From contig PDHQ01000137.1 of the NCBI GenBank assembly GCA_003339415.1, forward strand, positions 1-64,000: DNA of 64,000 nt. The letters are read 5' to 3'. Positions 49,925 to 63,524 of this stretch are shown piece by piece. The position numbers were made by a program, and so were the translations under genes. The DNA comes from Ophiocordyceps camponoti-saundersi (nom. inval.). Its lineage: Eukaryota; Ascomycota; Sordariomycetes; Hypocreales; Ophiocordycipitaceae. Below the pieces are notes generated by a model that searched no databases, was not told the DNA's origin, and worked only from the letters and a program-made list of their open reading frames with translations. Position 1 is the first letter of the stretch; every line of letters starts with the position of its first letter.

Positions 49925-51768
49925 GAATTCCGCGCTTATAATAATAGAAATATAAACTTTTTATTTTTATATTATAAGTAAACTCCGCTCCCTTTATTAC
50001 CTTATAGTAATAGCTAGCCGCGCTTAAAGTAACTTTAAAAGGGAGGGCGACGCTATATAAGTTAATTATAACTATAAAAACTTTTTACTTAAAATATAGC
50101 TTTATTCTAAATTATAGTAATCTTAAACTTAAAAGTTTATTATATTTATTACCTTATTAAAAGCTAAGGTAAATATTAATAAGATTATTTTAAAAGATAT
50201 ATTTATCTTTATATAAGTAATTATTAAATAAGTAGCGGAGTCTAAGAGGGTTTAGGGAGGTGCCCCCCTTACTCTAAATCTATTAGTTAGTAATATCTCC
50301 TTAGCTATTATAGCTATAATTTCCTCTCTTAACTATAGCTTTAAGGGGAGCGGAATTTCTCTAATATAAGCTATAATTATAGCTAAAGCGCTAAAAAAGA
50401 TTATTAAAAAGTAAATTTCTAAATAATATAAGTAATAGCTTATAATTTATTTTAACTTTAAAGCTATTTTACTTTAAATTTAAAGCTTTAAGGTAATTAT
50501 AATAAATATTAATTATAAACTTTATAAGTAAAGCTAAGCTTTTATAATAAGAAAATTACTTAATAGTAATATTATAGTAATATTTTAAGATATTATTTAT
50601 AAGCTTTAGTTTAATTTAAAATAGCTTTATATTATTTTTAGAAAAAAAGTATACTTAATTAGTATAAGTTATATTTTTATTATAAAAGGGGTACTAATAT
50701 AAGCTTTATAATAAGGCGGTAAAAAAGCTTTTTAGAAAAAAATTAAGTTATTAAATAAAGTTTTAATAATATAATTATATATAAAAAAATATTATTTTAA
50801 AACTTAATAAAATTCCTTAATAATTACTTTTAATAATATAATAAATATAAATTAAATTTATAATAAAAGTATAATAATATAAATAAAGATTTTTAACGCT
50901 AAACTATATATATTAAAAATCTAACCTTAGTAATATTTTAAATATTATTAATTTAAATATATTACTAAATATTATATAATAAAGCTATAATATAATAAAT
51001 ATTTTATTATTTTATATATAAAAAATAAGTTTATTTATTTTATAGCTTATAAGAAAAAATTATATTATTACTTTCTTTATTAAAAGTTTTACTTTAAGTA
51101 AAATTAACTTTATTTTAAAATAAGAATAATATAAGATTAGGCGAAAGATATATATATTACTTAACTTTAGAGGTTTAGAAACTAAAACTTTATATATACC
51201 GCCCCTTCTCCCCTTTTAGCACTAACTAGAAACTAATAATAGCTAAGATAAAAACGATAGAAAGCGAATATAATAATATATTCTCCTCTAACTTTAATTT
51301 TATACTTATCCGCGGCTTTACTATAATAATTTAGCTATTTTTCGAAATTAGCTATTATAAAATCTATTATAAGATAATAAAACCTTTATATACTATTAAG
51401 CTATACTAATAAAGCCTTAATAAATTAAATTATTAAAGTTATTTTAATTAAATATAAGGATTTAATTTATAATAATAATAATAGTTAAGAGGATAAGTAA
51501 GCTATATAAATTTTATACTAAACTTAGTTTACGCGTATTTTTATTACTATAAAGTTTATTTTAAGGGAAATATTAGCTTTTAAATTACTAATTAATACCT
51601 AACTTATTAAATATATAAAGTATTAGGTATAAGTAAGGTTTAATTTAAAGCTAAGGTAACGCTTAAAAAGAGGGTTTTACTTTAAGTTCTCTAGTTTTTC
51701 TTTTTTCTAAAATATATATAAGATAGTTCTAAGCTATATAAAGTATACTAGTATATAAATTATTATTA
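49925..51768 (-). repeat. R1 repeat, full inverted copy
   Basis: Reverse complement of full R1 (core 49925-51240, left part 51240-51768). It retains more CpG than the preceding copy. Confidence 0.82.
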
Positions 51769-52310
51769 TTAATAATAGCTAAGGTAAAAATACTAAAAAG
51801 CGAATATAATAATATTTTTATTTTTTACTTTAATTTTATACTTATTTATAGCTTTATTATTATAATCTAGCTATTTTTTAAAATTAGCTATTATAAAGTT
51901 TATTATAAAATAATAAAATTTTATATATTTTTAAGCTATATTAATAAGGCTTTAATTAATTAAATTATTAAAGCGATTTTAATTAAATATAAGGATTTAA
52001 TTTATAATAATAATAATAGCTAAAAGAATAAGTAAGCTATATAAACTTTATATTAAACTTAATTTATATATATTTTTATTACCGTAAAGTTTATTTTAAG
52101 GGAAATATTAGCTTTTAAATTATTAGTTAATACTTAACTTATTAAATATATAAAATACTAAGTATAAGTAAAGTTTAACTTAAAGCTTAAGTAATATTTA
52201 ACGAGAAAGTTTTACTTTAAGTTTTTTAGTTTTTCCCTTTTTTAAAATATATATAAGATAGTTCTAAGCTATATAAAGTATATTAGTATATAAATATTAT
52301 TATTATAATT
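51769..52310 (-). repeat. R1 left part, extra tandem copy
   Basis: Repeats 51225-51768 in tandem in the same orientation; both run from AATAATAGCTAAG to TATTAGTATATAAA. Suggests unequal crossing-over or a tandem insertion. Confidence 0.8.
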
Positions 52311-52348
52311 ATTATATATTTATTAATAATAATATATATTTATATAAG

Positions 52349-52597
52349 TATAAGGGATTCGGGCTACGCTTAAATAGCTAAGTTACGTAAGGGTGCTTAG
52401 TTAAGTTTACGCATATAATAAGCGCGGGGTATATATAAGCGTATATAATTAGTTAGCGCCGCGCAAGGGCCGCGCGCGGGCTATATATAAACTATAACCT
52501 TAAATATATATATTATATATACCTTAGAACCTCCTAAGTTAATTTATATTATTAGAGTTAGCTTTATATAATAGTATTAAAGTATTAAACTTTAATA
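52349..52597 (+). repeat. 5' LTR of the truncated gypsy copy
   Basis: About 249 bp, same family as 30193-30442 and in the same orientation; more degraded than the solo LTR (CpA/TpG mostly TpA). Confidence 0.9.
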
Positions 52598-54040
52598 ATA
52601 AATTAACTTTAAATATAAATAACGCTAATACTTAATAAGCTATTATTACTTAGCTTTTAGAATAATAAGCTATAATTATAAAATTATAAAACTTTATATA
52701 TTAGTAGTATAAGTTTATATAATTACTTAAGTAATAATAATTATATTCTTATTATAAGCTGCTACTAATTAGGTCTTAATTTAATAGTAATAAAGATCTT
52801 TTTTTAATATAGCGCTTTTTTATATTTTATAAGCTATAAGTAAATTAGGATTTTCTTAGTAACGCTTATAACTAATAAGTATTCTTATATTAATACTTTT
52901 CTCCTATTATTTAAGCTAAGGTAGCTTTATTCTTTAAGTAAGGCGGCGAGTATAAGTATATCCTTAACTATTTTTTAGGTTACCTTAATATTATATTCGC
53001 TAAATTTTACTAGCGTTAAATTACTATAATAAAGCTAAAATACCTTATATAAAGTATTTCTAAGTCCTTTTTAATTTCCTTATTTACTTTCAAGCTAAGC
53101 TTATTTTAGCGGATAATACTAAGTAAGCTAATAAAATTAAAATTATACGCCTTTATTATACTTTTACTATAGCCTTTTATTAATATTATATAAGGCGTAA
53201 TATCCCCCTAACTAAGTATATTATTATTATTATATAGATTTATATTATTATTATTAATATTAAGTTATTCCGCCTTAAAAATAAAAGCTAAGCACCTTTA
53301 CTTTATATTTCTAAGCTATCTCTAAATATTTTAATAATAGATATATACTAAACTAGTATTTAGCTATATTCTAGTAAGCGTAGCGGTCCTCCTTTTTATA
53401 GCTAGTTTAGCCGCGGCGGTAAAAACCGTCGCTAGGCGGCTTAAGTTAGTAATAATAAAATCGCGAAATAATATATTAATAGCTATTACCTCTATTATAA
53501 TAATATTAGCTATTTCTCGCGTAAGTATAAGCTTAACTTTTTACTTTTAATATTTTTAGTTTATTTCGCTAATATTATAAAAAAGAAGGAGGACCTTATT
53601 TTAAATTAAGGAAATAAGTCCCTTTTATAATAAGTCTCTTATAAGGAGAGGATTTGCGTAATATTATAGCTTATAAAATATTAAATAATTATTTTATAAA
53701 TATTAGTTAGAATATAAATTTACTTTTTTTTCTTTTACTTATATTTATAAATTTTATATTTTTTATTATTATATAAGTAAATAATAGCTATAATTATTAC
53801 GCTATTATAAGCGAATTTTTTATTTAATATTATTAGCTTAAGTAAATTCCCCTCCCTTATATATAAGTAATTTATATTTTAATATAAATACGCTATTAAT
53901 ATAATATATACTTTAAGCTATATTTATTTATTTATTACTTTATTCGCTTTATAGCTAATATTAATAATTAATAGTTACTTATTATAATATATTTAATTCT
54001 AAGCTTTACTTAAGATTTAATTCTTAGCTTTTAAGCTATC
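52349..54040 (+). mobile_element. Gypsy family, truncated inverted copy (5' LTR and gag side)
   Basis: A 5' LTR (52349 to about 52597) followed by about 1.4 kb colinear with the reverse complement of Gypsy-1 from 47129 back to about 45690. Homology stops near 54040, so RT and everything downstream are missing. The + strand gag frame is full of Q/W-type stops. The copy was cut by deletion or by insertion of the neighbouring LINE. Confidence 0.85.
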
Positions 54041-54539
54041 TTTTCTTAACTTTTTATAACTTTAAACGATTAAGGTCCCTGTTTATGCTTAATACTATAA
54101 TATTATAAGAATTTAATACTTTCTACTTTTTAAAATTTAACTCCGCTAAGGGAATAACCCTAAACGCGGGGTTATAAGGCGGTCCGCCTCCTAATCTACT
54201 ATTAGTACTAATAATACTTAATAGCGGGACCTAAAAGCTTAATTAGTCCCGATAATACCCGCGTATAAGTAAAAGTTAATTTAATATTACTATTAACTTT
54301 AATAACTTATTTATTAATATTTTTTAGATTTTAATAAATCTTATCTTAAAGTTTATATATAAAAAATATATTAAGGTAATCTTTACGTAAAATTTTCGCC
54401 TTATATAAAGTATCCTTAATATAATATTTACTAAGCTTTAATAGCGCTAATAAGCTTCTAAGAACTTATTTAACTTTCTTATTATTATCTCCTACGCTAT
54501 TTAAAAATTAATTAAGGCCGCCTTTTATAAGGTAATAGG

Positions 54540-55650
54540 TAAAAAGTTAGACTCTGCCCCTAGAGCTTTAACTTAAGCTAGCGTAATTATAAACTCCGCC
54601 CTAAACTCCGCCCCCCTTATAGCGCCCCTTATATAGCCGGTTTTAGCGAGAATAGAAAGGGAGGTATTTATATTAGTAAAAGATATTCTAATAATTAATA
54701 AAATTTTAGCGCTTACTCCTTAAAAGGTTATTTAAAAAGTTAATAAAATTATAAGCTATTTTATAATAATTACTACGCGCTAATTTCCTAATAGTAATTT
54801 TATTATTATTTTTAACTTAAAATATAAAGATTTTATTTTTAGAGATAAATAAGTAGCTTAGGCTTTTAAAGCGGAAGCTAAATATATATACTAAACTTAT
54901 ATTATTATTACTAAAGGTATTTAAACTTTAATAGCTAACTATAACTATAACGCGCTACTTAGTATTATTAGAAAAGTAAATAAGATTAATATAATATAAG
55001 TAAAGGCGCTCTAACCTTAGTATACTATTAGTAGAGAAGCCTCGCGGACTTATTTTATTATAAGCTTTAGTAACGTAAAATTATAAACGCAGAGATAATT
55101 TATTATAAACTTTATAAGGATTTTATATATTTTAAGTAATATTATAAATATTTTTAATTTAAGTATATCGTTAAGTATTATTAAAAGCCCCCTTATTATA
55201 AATATTATATAGCTACTTTATATAATAATAGAGAAAAAAATTACCTTATATAAAAGGGAGAAAGACCCTATTACTATATTTTATATAAGGGTATATATAT
55301 TTTATATAGTTAAAAGATTACTTAAAATCTTAGAAATAATAAAGCTATATTAAGTTTAGCTTTCTTAATAAACCTCGCCTTTTTAAATTATTATAAGCTA
55401 CTTAACCTCTAGCCTTTACTTAATAGTAACTTTATAAAAATAGTAAAAACTTTATTATAGTTTCCTTAAAAAAGTAAATATATTATAAATCCCCCGAAAA
55501 TACGCTTTAGCGATCTTTTTATAGCACGCTATTTACTTAAGTCTCCTTAAAAAGCTCTTAACTTAGTAATATTTATAAAAGCTATAAGCTATATAATAAA
55601 CTTTATAACTTATAACTAGCTTTATAATCTTAAGCGGAGTTTATATTAAT
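54540..55650 (+). pseudogene. Second LINE, ORF1 (gag-like), disabled
   Basis: A + strand frame reads ...REVFILVKDILIINKILALTP..KVI.KVNKII... (about 54655-54750) and ...KDFIFRDK.VA.AFKAEAKYIY.TYIIITKGI... (about 54826-54935), the usual order of Tad1 ORF1 proteins (short helical N-terminal part, then an RNA-binding fold). Zinc knuckles were not clearly seen. The start is not decidable; the end is approximate. Confidence 0.6.
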
Positions 55651-55849
55651 AAACTTTATATAATTAAAGTAATTATAAATAATTATTTTTAATACTTAGT
55701 TCTTATAAAAATTATAACCTTACTATAAAATATCTAAAAAATTAATTACTTTATTTAGCTTACTTTATTTAATAAAAAGAGTTATAATATTATTATAATA
55801 TAAGAATTCTAGCCTAATATATATAATCGCCCTTTATTTCCTAAACTTA

Positions 55850-56552
55850 CTCCTTATTACTTTATCTAAAATAAAAATAAAGCTCTCTTTTATATATATA
55901 AATAATATAAAATTAATAACTAAGACTTTATTATAAGGCCTAACCTTATTAGAGTTTTCTTCTATAATAGGCCTTAAGTATTTATTATCTATTTTTTACT
56001 ATTTAGAATATATATTAAATTTCTTTTACGCTTATTACCTCCTCCTCCCTTCTTATATTTCGCCTTTACCTCCGCTTTACTAATTATCCTTAGTAATTTT
56101 AATACTTATTACCTTTTCTAAAACCTTTATAAATATACCTTCCCTTATTCTGCGGAGCTTTTCTCCGCCTTTTACTAACTCCGCCTTAAACTCCTTACCT
56201 TTTCTTATAAAATTACCTAGGAGGTATATAAGCGAAAAGCTAATATTATTAACTTAATTTAAAATACGCTTAACTATTTTCCTATATATTTTAGCTTAAA
56301 CTTTAATCTTCTTAGTTTTAACTATATCTTTTAATTTATATTATTTATTACCTCTCTTTTTTTAAACTTTATTTTAATATTACGCTAAAAATATTTTAAT
56401 TTTAATATCTTATAAGTAAAAATAAAAAACCGCCTCTTATTTTCTATTATTTAAGTAAAGTTTATAGCGGATATTAAAAAGTTAATAATATAGCTATATA
56501 ATTAATTAAATATTATAGCTAACTTAATAATTCCGAAATTACTTTAATAATA
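55850..56552 (+). pseudogene. Second LINE, ORF2 endonuclease part, disabled
   Basis: The + strand frame reads ...SAELFSAFYQLRLKLLTFSYKIT-like sequence with TAA/TAG at Q/W sites (about 56150-56220) and ...ANIINLI.NTLNYFPIYF... (about 56240-56290), which parallels the endonuclease C-terminal part of the first LINE (about 9360-9480). Interrupted at 56557 by Copia-3. Confidence 0.65.
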
Positions 56553-56557
56553 TAATT
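56553..56557. repeat. Target-site duplication TAATT, left copy (Copia-3)
   Basis: TAATT precedes the left LTR; TAATC follows the right LTR at 63826-63830. The one difference is a transition. Confidence 0.8.
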
Positions 56558-56858
56558 TATTAAGTAGTCTTTATATATACGTATAAGTAAGAGAAAATAA
56601 AGGTAACTTATATTAAGTATAATTAGAGATAGATGCCCTTCCTTTATTATACGAGGAAGAGCGGCTATATAGCTAGATAATACTCTACTTTTATACCCTC
56701 CTTCTTCTTATCTAAGCTACCTCCTACCTCCTAAGTCGTACGAGGTATAACTTAGGTATTAATATATATTTCGTTAGAGGCTTCCCTATATCCGTGCTAT
56801 CCTCTATATATATATCGTATAGTAGATATAAAGGGGTATAGAGAGATAATATCTAATA
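56558..56858 (-). repeat. Copia-3 3' LTR (301 bp)
   Basis: Starts TATTAAGTA (from TGTTAAGTA) and ends ATCTAATA. Nearly identical to 63525-63825; differences are transitions, some retained as CG or TG in one copy only. Confidence 0.95.
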
Positions 56859-56880
56859 CTTAACTTTTTCTTTTTATAAA
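56859..56880 (-). other. Polypurine tract of Copia-3
   Basis: CTTAACTTTTTCTTTTTA on the + strand; the - strand is thus A/G-rich directly upstream of the 3' LTR, the expected plus-strand primer site. Confidence 0.55.
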
Positions 56881-58500
56881 AAGATATATTAAATAAAAGG
56901 GCATTATATAAAAAAAACTCCGTCTTCCTAAAAGGTAAACGTTTCTAGAGAAAAATAGTTATATAATATTAAATAAGTATATAATCGAAAAATTCTATAA
57001 AGGTAAATAACGCCCGTAGTGCCGTGGTAAAAAGAGATAAAGAAAATAAGCTACCGGCCGAAAAATAAAAATTAGGTTATTATATAATCCGATTTATAAT
57101 ATATTTTTATAGAGTTTTACTATAAAGGTCTCTTATAGTCGTAATATTAAGAAAAATAGGTGGAAAACTAACTTTTTATAACCTTATACTAAAAATACTA
57201 AAAAATATTATAAAAAATAGGAATTAAAAATCGGATTCTGCCGCCTCTTACCGCCTTTAGAGGGGTATAAAAACCCCTCCTCGCTCCCTCTCTCTCCCTC
57301 TCTCTTTCTCTTCCCTCTTTCTTCTTTCTTCTTTAAGCTAATTAACGAAAATAATAACGATAACTAAAAAAATCTTTAATAAAGATTAATAAGTTATACG
57401 ATATACTTAAGTTATTTTTATTAATAGTTATTAATTATATAATATACCTCCTTATCTTAATAGCGTTATAGCTTATCGCCTTAAGTTTTACTAAGTCTAT
57501 ATACCTTATAATAAGAAGGATAACTAGCATTTTATATAATAGATATCCTTAAATATAAGAAAGAAAGGTCTAGCTATCGTATAATAATAATATTAATAAG
57601 AGAGTAGTAAGCGGAGATCCGATTAGTAGCTATATTATTATCCGATATCTTTATCCGCCTTAATAATACTTAGGATCTTAGGCGTATTAAAGCTATTATT
57701 ATCCGACGCCTAAGTTATTTTCTAGCGGTTTTTCTTATAAGTTATAGTAAAGTAGTAGTAAAATTATATTATATTTACGCTAAAAATCCTTACCTTTTTA
57801 ATATATATTAGATAAATAGTAATAAGGCTTATATTATTTATATATAATAGTCCTATATAATAAGATACTTTTTCGTATAATAAGGTTAAGCGTTATAGAT
57901 TTTATAGCTAGTATTTTATACCTTAGTAACTACTCCTATTAAGTCGCCCGATAGCCGGCGGCGGGGATAGGTAATAGTAGTGCTAAGCGGAGCGCCTCCT
58001 AACGCGGAGGAGTATATTACTATCTCGGATAATAAGTAATAGGGGGTAGGGGTAGAAAAGAAGTAATAGTAAGGTTAGATAATAAGGAAAAAGAAAAAGA
58101 AAAAAAAATTAGGCGTTTAGGACTTATAGCTTTACTTTAAAATTAAGCGTAAGGGTTAGATAATACCCGGAAAGAATTAATAGTAATTTTCGTATAAAAA
58201 TAATAGAAAAAAACGTAAAAATATAAAAAAAAAGTAAGGATAGAGGGTTAGATAAAGTAGAGATATAGGAAAAAAAAGTATAAGTCTCGTATAACCTAAG
58301 TAAGTTATTAGACGGTGGCTTTAATCCGTAACTTATAGGAATTTATAGAAATAAAAGTTAATAAGGCTAAGTTAGGGCTATCCTTAATATAGGCGTCGGC
58401 CGGGTTATTCTTACTATTAATCTATCGTATTTTTAAAATTTCCTTACGCTTATATAACTTATAAATAGCTATAATATCGATTATTAATCGTTTTTCTATC
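56881..58500 (-). other. Long non-coding tail of Copia-3 with a purine-rich tract
   Basis: Between RNase H and the 3' LTR. Contains a pyrimidine-rich + strand run at 57278-57342 (CTCCCTCTCTCTTTCTTCTTT-like; purine-rich on the coding strand), preceded by GGTATAAAAA at 57255-57264. A second A/G-rich + strand run lies at about 58080-58110. No further domain was recognised on the - strand. Confidence 0.5.
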
Positions 58501-61500
58501 GTTAAGCTAAGCTATATTAAGTAGTTATATAACGAATATAAGTTTATATAGAGAATAAGGGGGATTGGAGGCGTGCTTAAGGATCGTACGATAGCTTAAA
58601 TAGTTAAGTAAAGGGCTAGGCTAATATTAACGCCGTTTACTATACTATAAAGTTCGCTTACTAAGATACTTCGAGTAACCTTTTTATATTTCGTAAAGGT
58701 TTAGTAAAGGATATTACCTTATATAACGAATAAGTTAGAGGACCGGTCTTCTTTACTAAGGATAATTAAGGTGCTAAGCTATAAGGTAAGGTCCTTATTA
58801 TTCGCGAATAACCTATTTATAAAAATAAATAGTTTCGTATAAGATAAGTTAAGTAAAATAAACTATAGACCGCGGGCAGTATTATTAATCTACTATTAGA
58901 TATATTTATTAAGGGCTAAAATATCTTACGTAGAAAGATCGGTTACTTAAGCGGCTACCGTAAGGTTATATAACGCCTCCGGTTAATAGGTAGAAGTAAT
59001 ATATACTCCTTAGGCTCGCTAGCTAATAAAGTCCTATAGGGCAGTATCGGCTATTAGGTTAATAATATAGAGGCCCTTTACTTATCTTTTCTATATAAGA
59101 ATAATATCGTATAATTCGCGCGTAATATAACTATTATTAAAGTTAATAGATAATTTATTAGTAAGGAATATTTTAAGCTTTATACGAAGCTTTACCTATT
59201 TTAACTTATTTTCCTTAAGTTTAGAGAATATATTAGACGTAAAAGAGAATATATCGTTTATTTATAAGCTTATTATTCCGAATAAGTCGGGGCTAGCTAT
59301 TATAAATAAAAGATATAGATTATATAATAAGGGCGTTATATAAAAGTTTATATAATAATAATTATAATATATCTTAAACTAATATAATCTTAATTCTACT
59401 AGCTTATATAGCGGCTTTTTAATATATAAAAAAGTATAAGGTAGATATTAATCTTATAGTTTTTTAGGAAGGTATATATAAATTATATAACTTAAAGGAT
59501 CGGCAGACTATATATATACTTATATAATATCTTATAGTTTACCTTAATAGTCGTATAACTTTATAAAAGTAAGTCTAAGGGTAAGGAGGAGGCGCTATAA
59601 TATATATAAAATTATAAGTAATTATATAAGAATTTCTTCTTTACTATTATTACCGTAGCCTTAAATAACTAGCTAGGATTTTTTATAAGGGCTATCGTTT
59701 AGATTTTTTACCTCTTATACGAAACGTATCTTAAAAATATATCTAATAGGGTTTAAAAAAAAGTTATATCGGACGAAGGTAAAAACTTCTTATATAGAGA
59801 AGGTATTAATTTCCTTACGGTTAGAGGCCTCGAATAGTTATCCTAAGGTAGTAATAATACCCTATTACCGTAATCGTATAGTAAGTATATAGTTATCTTT
59901 TTCCTTCGTAATAATAAATATAAAGGGAAAAGCTTTATACGAGTTTTTATTATACGGGGGTATAATTAGGATTTTAAACTATACCTTTTTCTCTATAAGT
60001 ATAGTAAGGAGGGAGCGGAGATAAGGTTTAACTTATATCGTACGAAATCTAGTTAATTTTATAAGGAGTTTAAAGATAATATCTTAGCTATCGAAACTAG
60101 AAATACGGAAAGGACCTTACTATTTATCCTTTTTACGCTAAATAAGAACTTCGCTTTAAAGGGGAAGTAATAAGATATCGTATAAGTTAGGTTTATTTCG
60201 GGTATAAAAAGCGCGTAAAATGTCCGCTCGAGCTTTAATTTATTATACTTATATTATAGCGCGCTTAATCGCTTAGGCCCTTATAGTAATATTAGGGGCT
60301 AGGGGCGAGTTATACGAAATATAGGGGTAAGCGCTAAAAATAAGAAGTATCGGGATAAAACTATTTAGTTTAGCTATATTATTAATAGCCTTAATAGCTA
60401 TCTAAAAGATAGTTATATTATTAGTCTTAGTACTAATTTCCTATTATAAGATATTATACGCTCGCCTAAGGGGGGCGTATATACGTTTAACCTTGCCGAT
60501 CGCCTAATACGCTTCGATAAGCACTTCCTTATATATAGTGCTAAGTAATTTCACGTTTATACGAAACTCTAAAAAGGAAAAATTAATCCTAGCGTTATAA
60601 GAGATAATATTTAGTAAGCTTTAATATATATAAATCTAGCACTTATATAAGGCGTTCTAAGCGTTTACCGCCGATATATTTTATATAAAGGCGGCTACTT
60701 AGAAGGATATAGCTTTATTAATAGTATATAAGACTAGCTTACTATAAAGGTAAAAAACGTTAATAATTAGTAAGTAGTTAAAATCGTAGTTATTTTTAAG
60801 GGAGAATTTAAATCGCTAAGGTTTTAAGTTATATAACTAATATTAATAATATAAATATTAGATTAACTTAAGGGCTACGGGGGTTATATTCGAAGGACTA
60901 GCCTTTTTTAGTAAATTATAAAGCCGTTATATATAGGGGTAGCTAAAATATCGGTAAAGCTATCGTAACTTTTATTCTATATAGTATAATATAAATTCTT
61001 ATTTAAAAATATTAAAAAATAGATATCCCTATTTCCTAATAATAAGGATTATTATACCGTTATATTATACGATAATATCTTTTATATTATTATAGAAGGC
61101 GCGAAGGCGGTCGGTATCTTTAAGGTAAAAGAGGAAAGGAGTAAAAATATTAAGGATATAGTAAAGGACTTTACTAAGTAAGTTTCGTATAATAATAGTT
61201 CCGATTAGCTAAGTAAGTTCTAAGGAGCTAAAACGGATTATATTCTTAGTTAGGGTTTAGTTAATAATTATACGAGGGTATTCCCGAATATAAGCTTCTA
61301 CTTATAGTTTACTTATAGTTAAAATTTACGTAGCTCCTATATTCTAAAGCTCGCTTTAGTACGTCGTATAATACGTATCGGAAAGGAGGAATTATTCCGC
61401 GGGAACTAATAGGGCCTTTAGTTAGTAAATATTATCGCCTATAAAGCGGTATATATAGGCCGCTATAGTAAAAAATAAAACCGCGTTTTCGCCGTAAATA

Positions 61501-63400
61501 ATTTCTTTTTTAACTTCGGAGTCTTTATTATATAATTATAAAAACTAAAAATCTTATTTATTAGAATCTTCGTATAATAAGAGGAATACGCTAAATTCTT
61601 CCTCTATAAGGGGGTCCTAGCTAGTTTTTTTATAACTAGTAAGGTACTACTTATATACGTATTAGATATTATCCGACTTATAGTTTATAAACTAATATCT
61701 TTCCTTTTTATATACGAAATACCTTTATATCGTATAAAGTTAAAACTAGCGTCGCTATAGGGAAAAACGTTATATAGGGGGCGATCGTTATTAGCGGGGA
61801 GTAAAAAAAGATTATCTAAGGTTCGTACGATACTTATTATAATTAAGGTAGCATTATTCGATAAAAAACTAATTAGTAGTTTTATTTATAGTAATAGTAA
61901 GGGAGGAATAAAGGTAATTAATAAATATTTTATATATTATATTTTAGAATATTATAGCTAATTCGAGTTCTAGAACGCCGTAATAAGCTTATATAATAAT
62001 AGTAAAAAGTTACTTTTCTCCTTAATAATTAGATTTAAAGGCTTATTAAATAAGTTAGAGTTTATTAAGGAGGGTATTAAGTAAATCTATTATAATTTTA
62101 TCGGGGTTTTCTTATTATATAATATTAAAAGAAAGAGTAGTTTAATCTATTTAGTATAACGAATAGTTCGTACGAGTATTAAAATACGTATTTAAAAGAG
62201 TATAAATTTTATCCTATCTTTTATCCGATCTAATAAAATATAAATAATAATCCTAAGCTTTATCTAAAAAGATATTTAGAAAAATAGCGTAGAATTAATC
62301 TTCCGTTATACTAATATGGGAGTAATAGCTAATAAAAATCCTAGCCTTATTAATTAGTATATCGTACGGCCGCCCTATATAGTTCTAATCTTTTCGCTAA
62401 CCCTTAAGGAAAGCGGTAACCTTATCTAAGGAGATTAGTCTATTTGCTACTTTTCGTATTAATAGTAATATATAAACTTATATAATACTTATTAAGGCTT
62501 AATTTATCGGTTTTAAAAGGGTCTAAGTTAGGGTTACTAAAAGTAGCTATATATTTAAGTTATATAAAGTAGTTAACTTTTATATAAAAGTTATACGAAG
62601 TAAGGGTTCGGCTAAAATACTTCGTAGTAGCTATATTAAGATATATCTTAACTTAGGGGGCTATACTAAGTATAAAGCTTATATTATACGATTTAGAAAA
62701 GTTAGTTTAGACAAGGGGGGGTAGTCTAACCGTATAGAAGGGGCTTTTTATAGGTTAGGGCGTAAAACGTTTTCCGGTTTAGTTTTAAGGAGTTATATAA
62801 AGCGTTTAATTAATATACTATTTCCGATAAGCGGGATATATTATATAACTATAATTTAAGTTAGTTTTTTTAAGAATATATAGTAGATATATTTTAGCTA
62901 GTAGTAGGTTTATCCTTAAAGCTCCGATTAGATTATATAAAGAAGGTTTTCCTTATAAAGGTTAAAGTATATAATATCGTATATCTACCGAGTAATAAAT
63001 ATTATTAATTCGATCTTATCGGGAGGTTATATAAGGTTAGGTTATATATCCTAATAGAGCGGGTTTATATTTTAAGTTTAGATACGAGGGTTAACTTTAC
63101 TTCCTTCTATTATTTCGTTATACGAAGCTAAAATCTCGTTTATTACTATTATTATAGTTAACGTATTTACTACTTCCTATTTAACTTCTAAGGTTATAGA
63201 AGCTATATTATTATTATTATATTTCCGGAACGCTATTAAAGGTAGTATCGTATAACTAATAAAAAAGTACCGGGCTAAATATAGCTCTTCGGTAAGAACT
63301 TTATTATTAGTAGGTATCGTATATTACCTTAATCTTTTAGTCTTAATAGTAGCACCGGGCAAAAAAAATAGCTTTTCGGTAAAAACTAGTGTTAAGAAGT
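58500..63400 (-). pseudogene. Copia-3 gag-pol polyprotein, disabled
   Basis: On the - strand the RT begins near 59880 with ...EINTFSI.EVFTFVRYN..., followed by ...YKKS.LVI.GYG.NSKEEIL... (about 59690-59640), as in copia RTs of the RVT_2 type. RNase H reads ...LFANNKDL... (about 58800) and ...KKVTRSILVSELYSIVNGVN... in two steps at 58632-58690, the conserved KRVTRSxLASELY segment of fungal copia elements. Integrase, protease and Gag should lie at about 63400-60000 but were not resolved. Stops stand at Q/W positions throughout. Confidence 0.8.
63270..63385. repeat. Short direct repeat near the Copia-3 5' LTR
   Basis: ACCGGGC...ATAGCTCTTCGGTAA at about 63271-63298 recurs as ACCGGGC...ATAGCTTTTCGGTAA at about 63354-63384. 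It lies in the leader region between 5' LTR and Gag. Function unknown. Confidence 0.6.
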
Positions 63401-63524
63401 AAGGTAAAAGCACGGGTATCGGTCGATAGCAGGCATAGGGGCTCTTCGGTATCGTATAATACCCGTCTCGTTACTCTAGCTAATTTATAATTAACTAATA
63501 ATAACTAGTATAACTACTAATTAG

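Noticed and set aside
57342..63200. A long + strand frame in Copia-3, which first looked like a protein of over 1,500 codons with its own TATA box and pyrimidine-rich promoter at 57255-57342
   Set aside because: The - strand carries clear copia RT and RNase H motifs (59880-58540) and a polypurine tract at the correct LTR. The + strand reading is a shadow; its stop frequency is no lower than expected for DNA of this composition.
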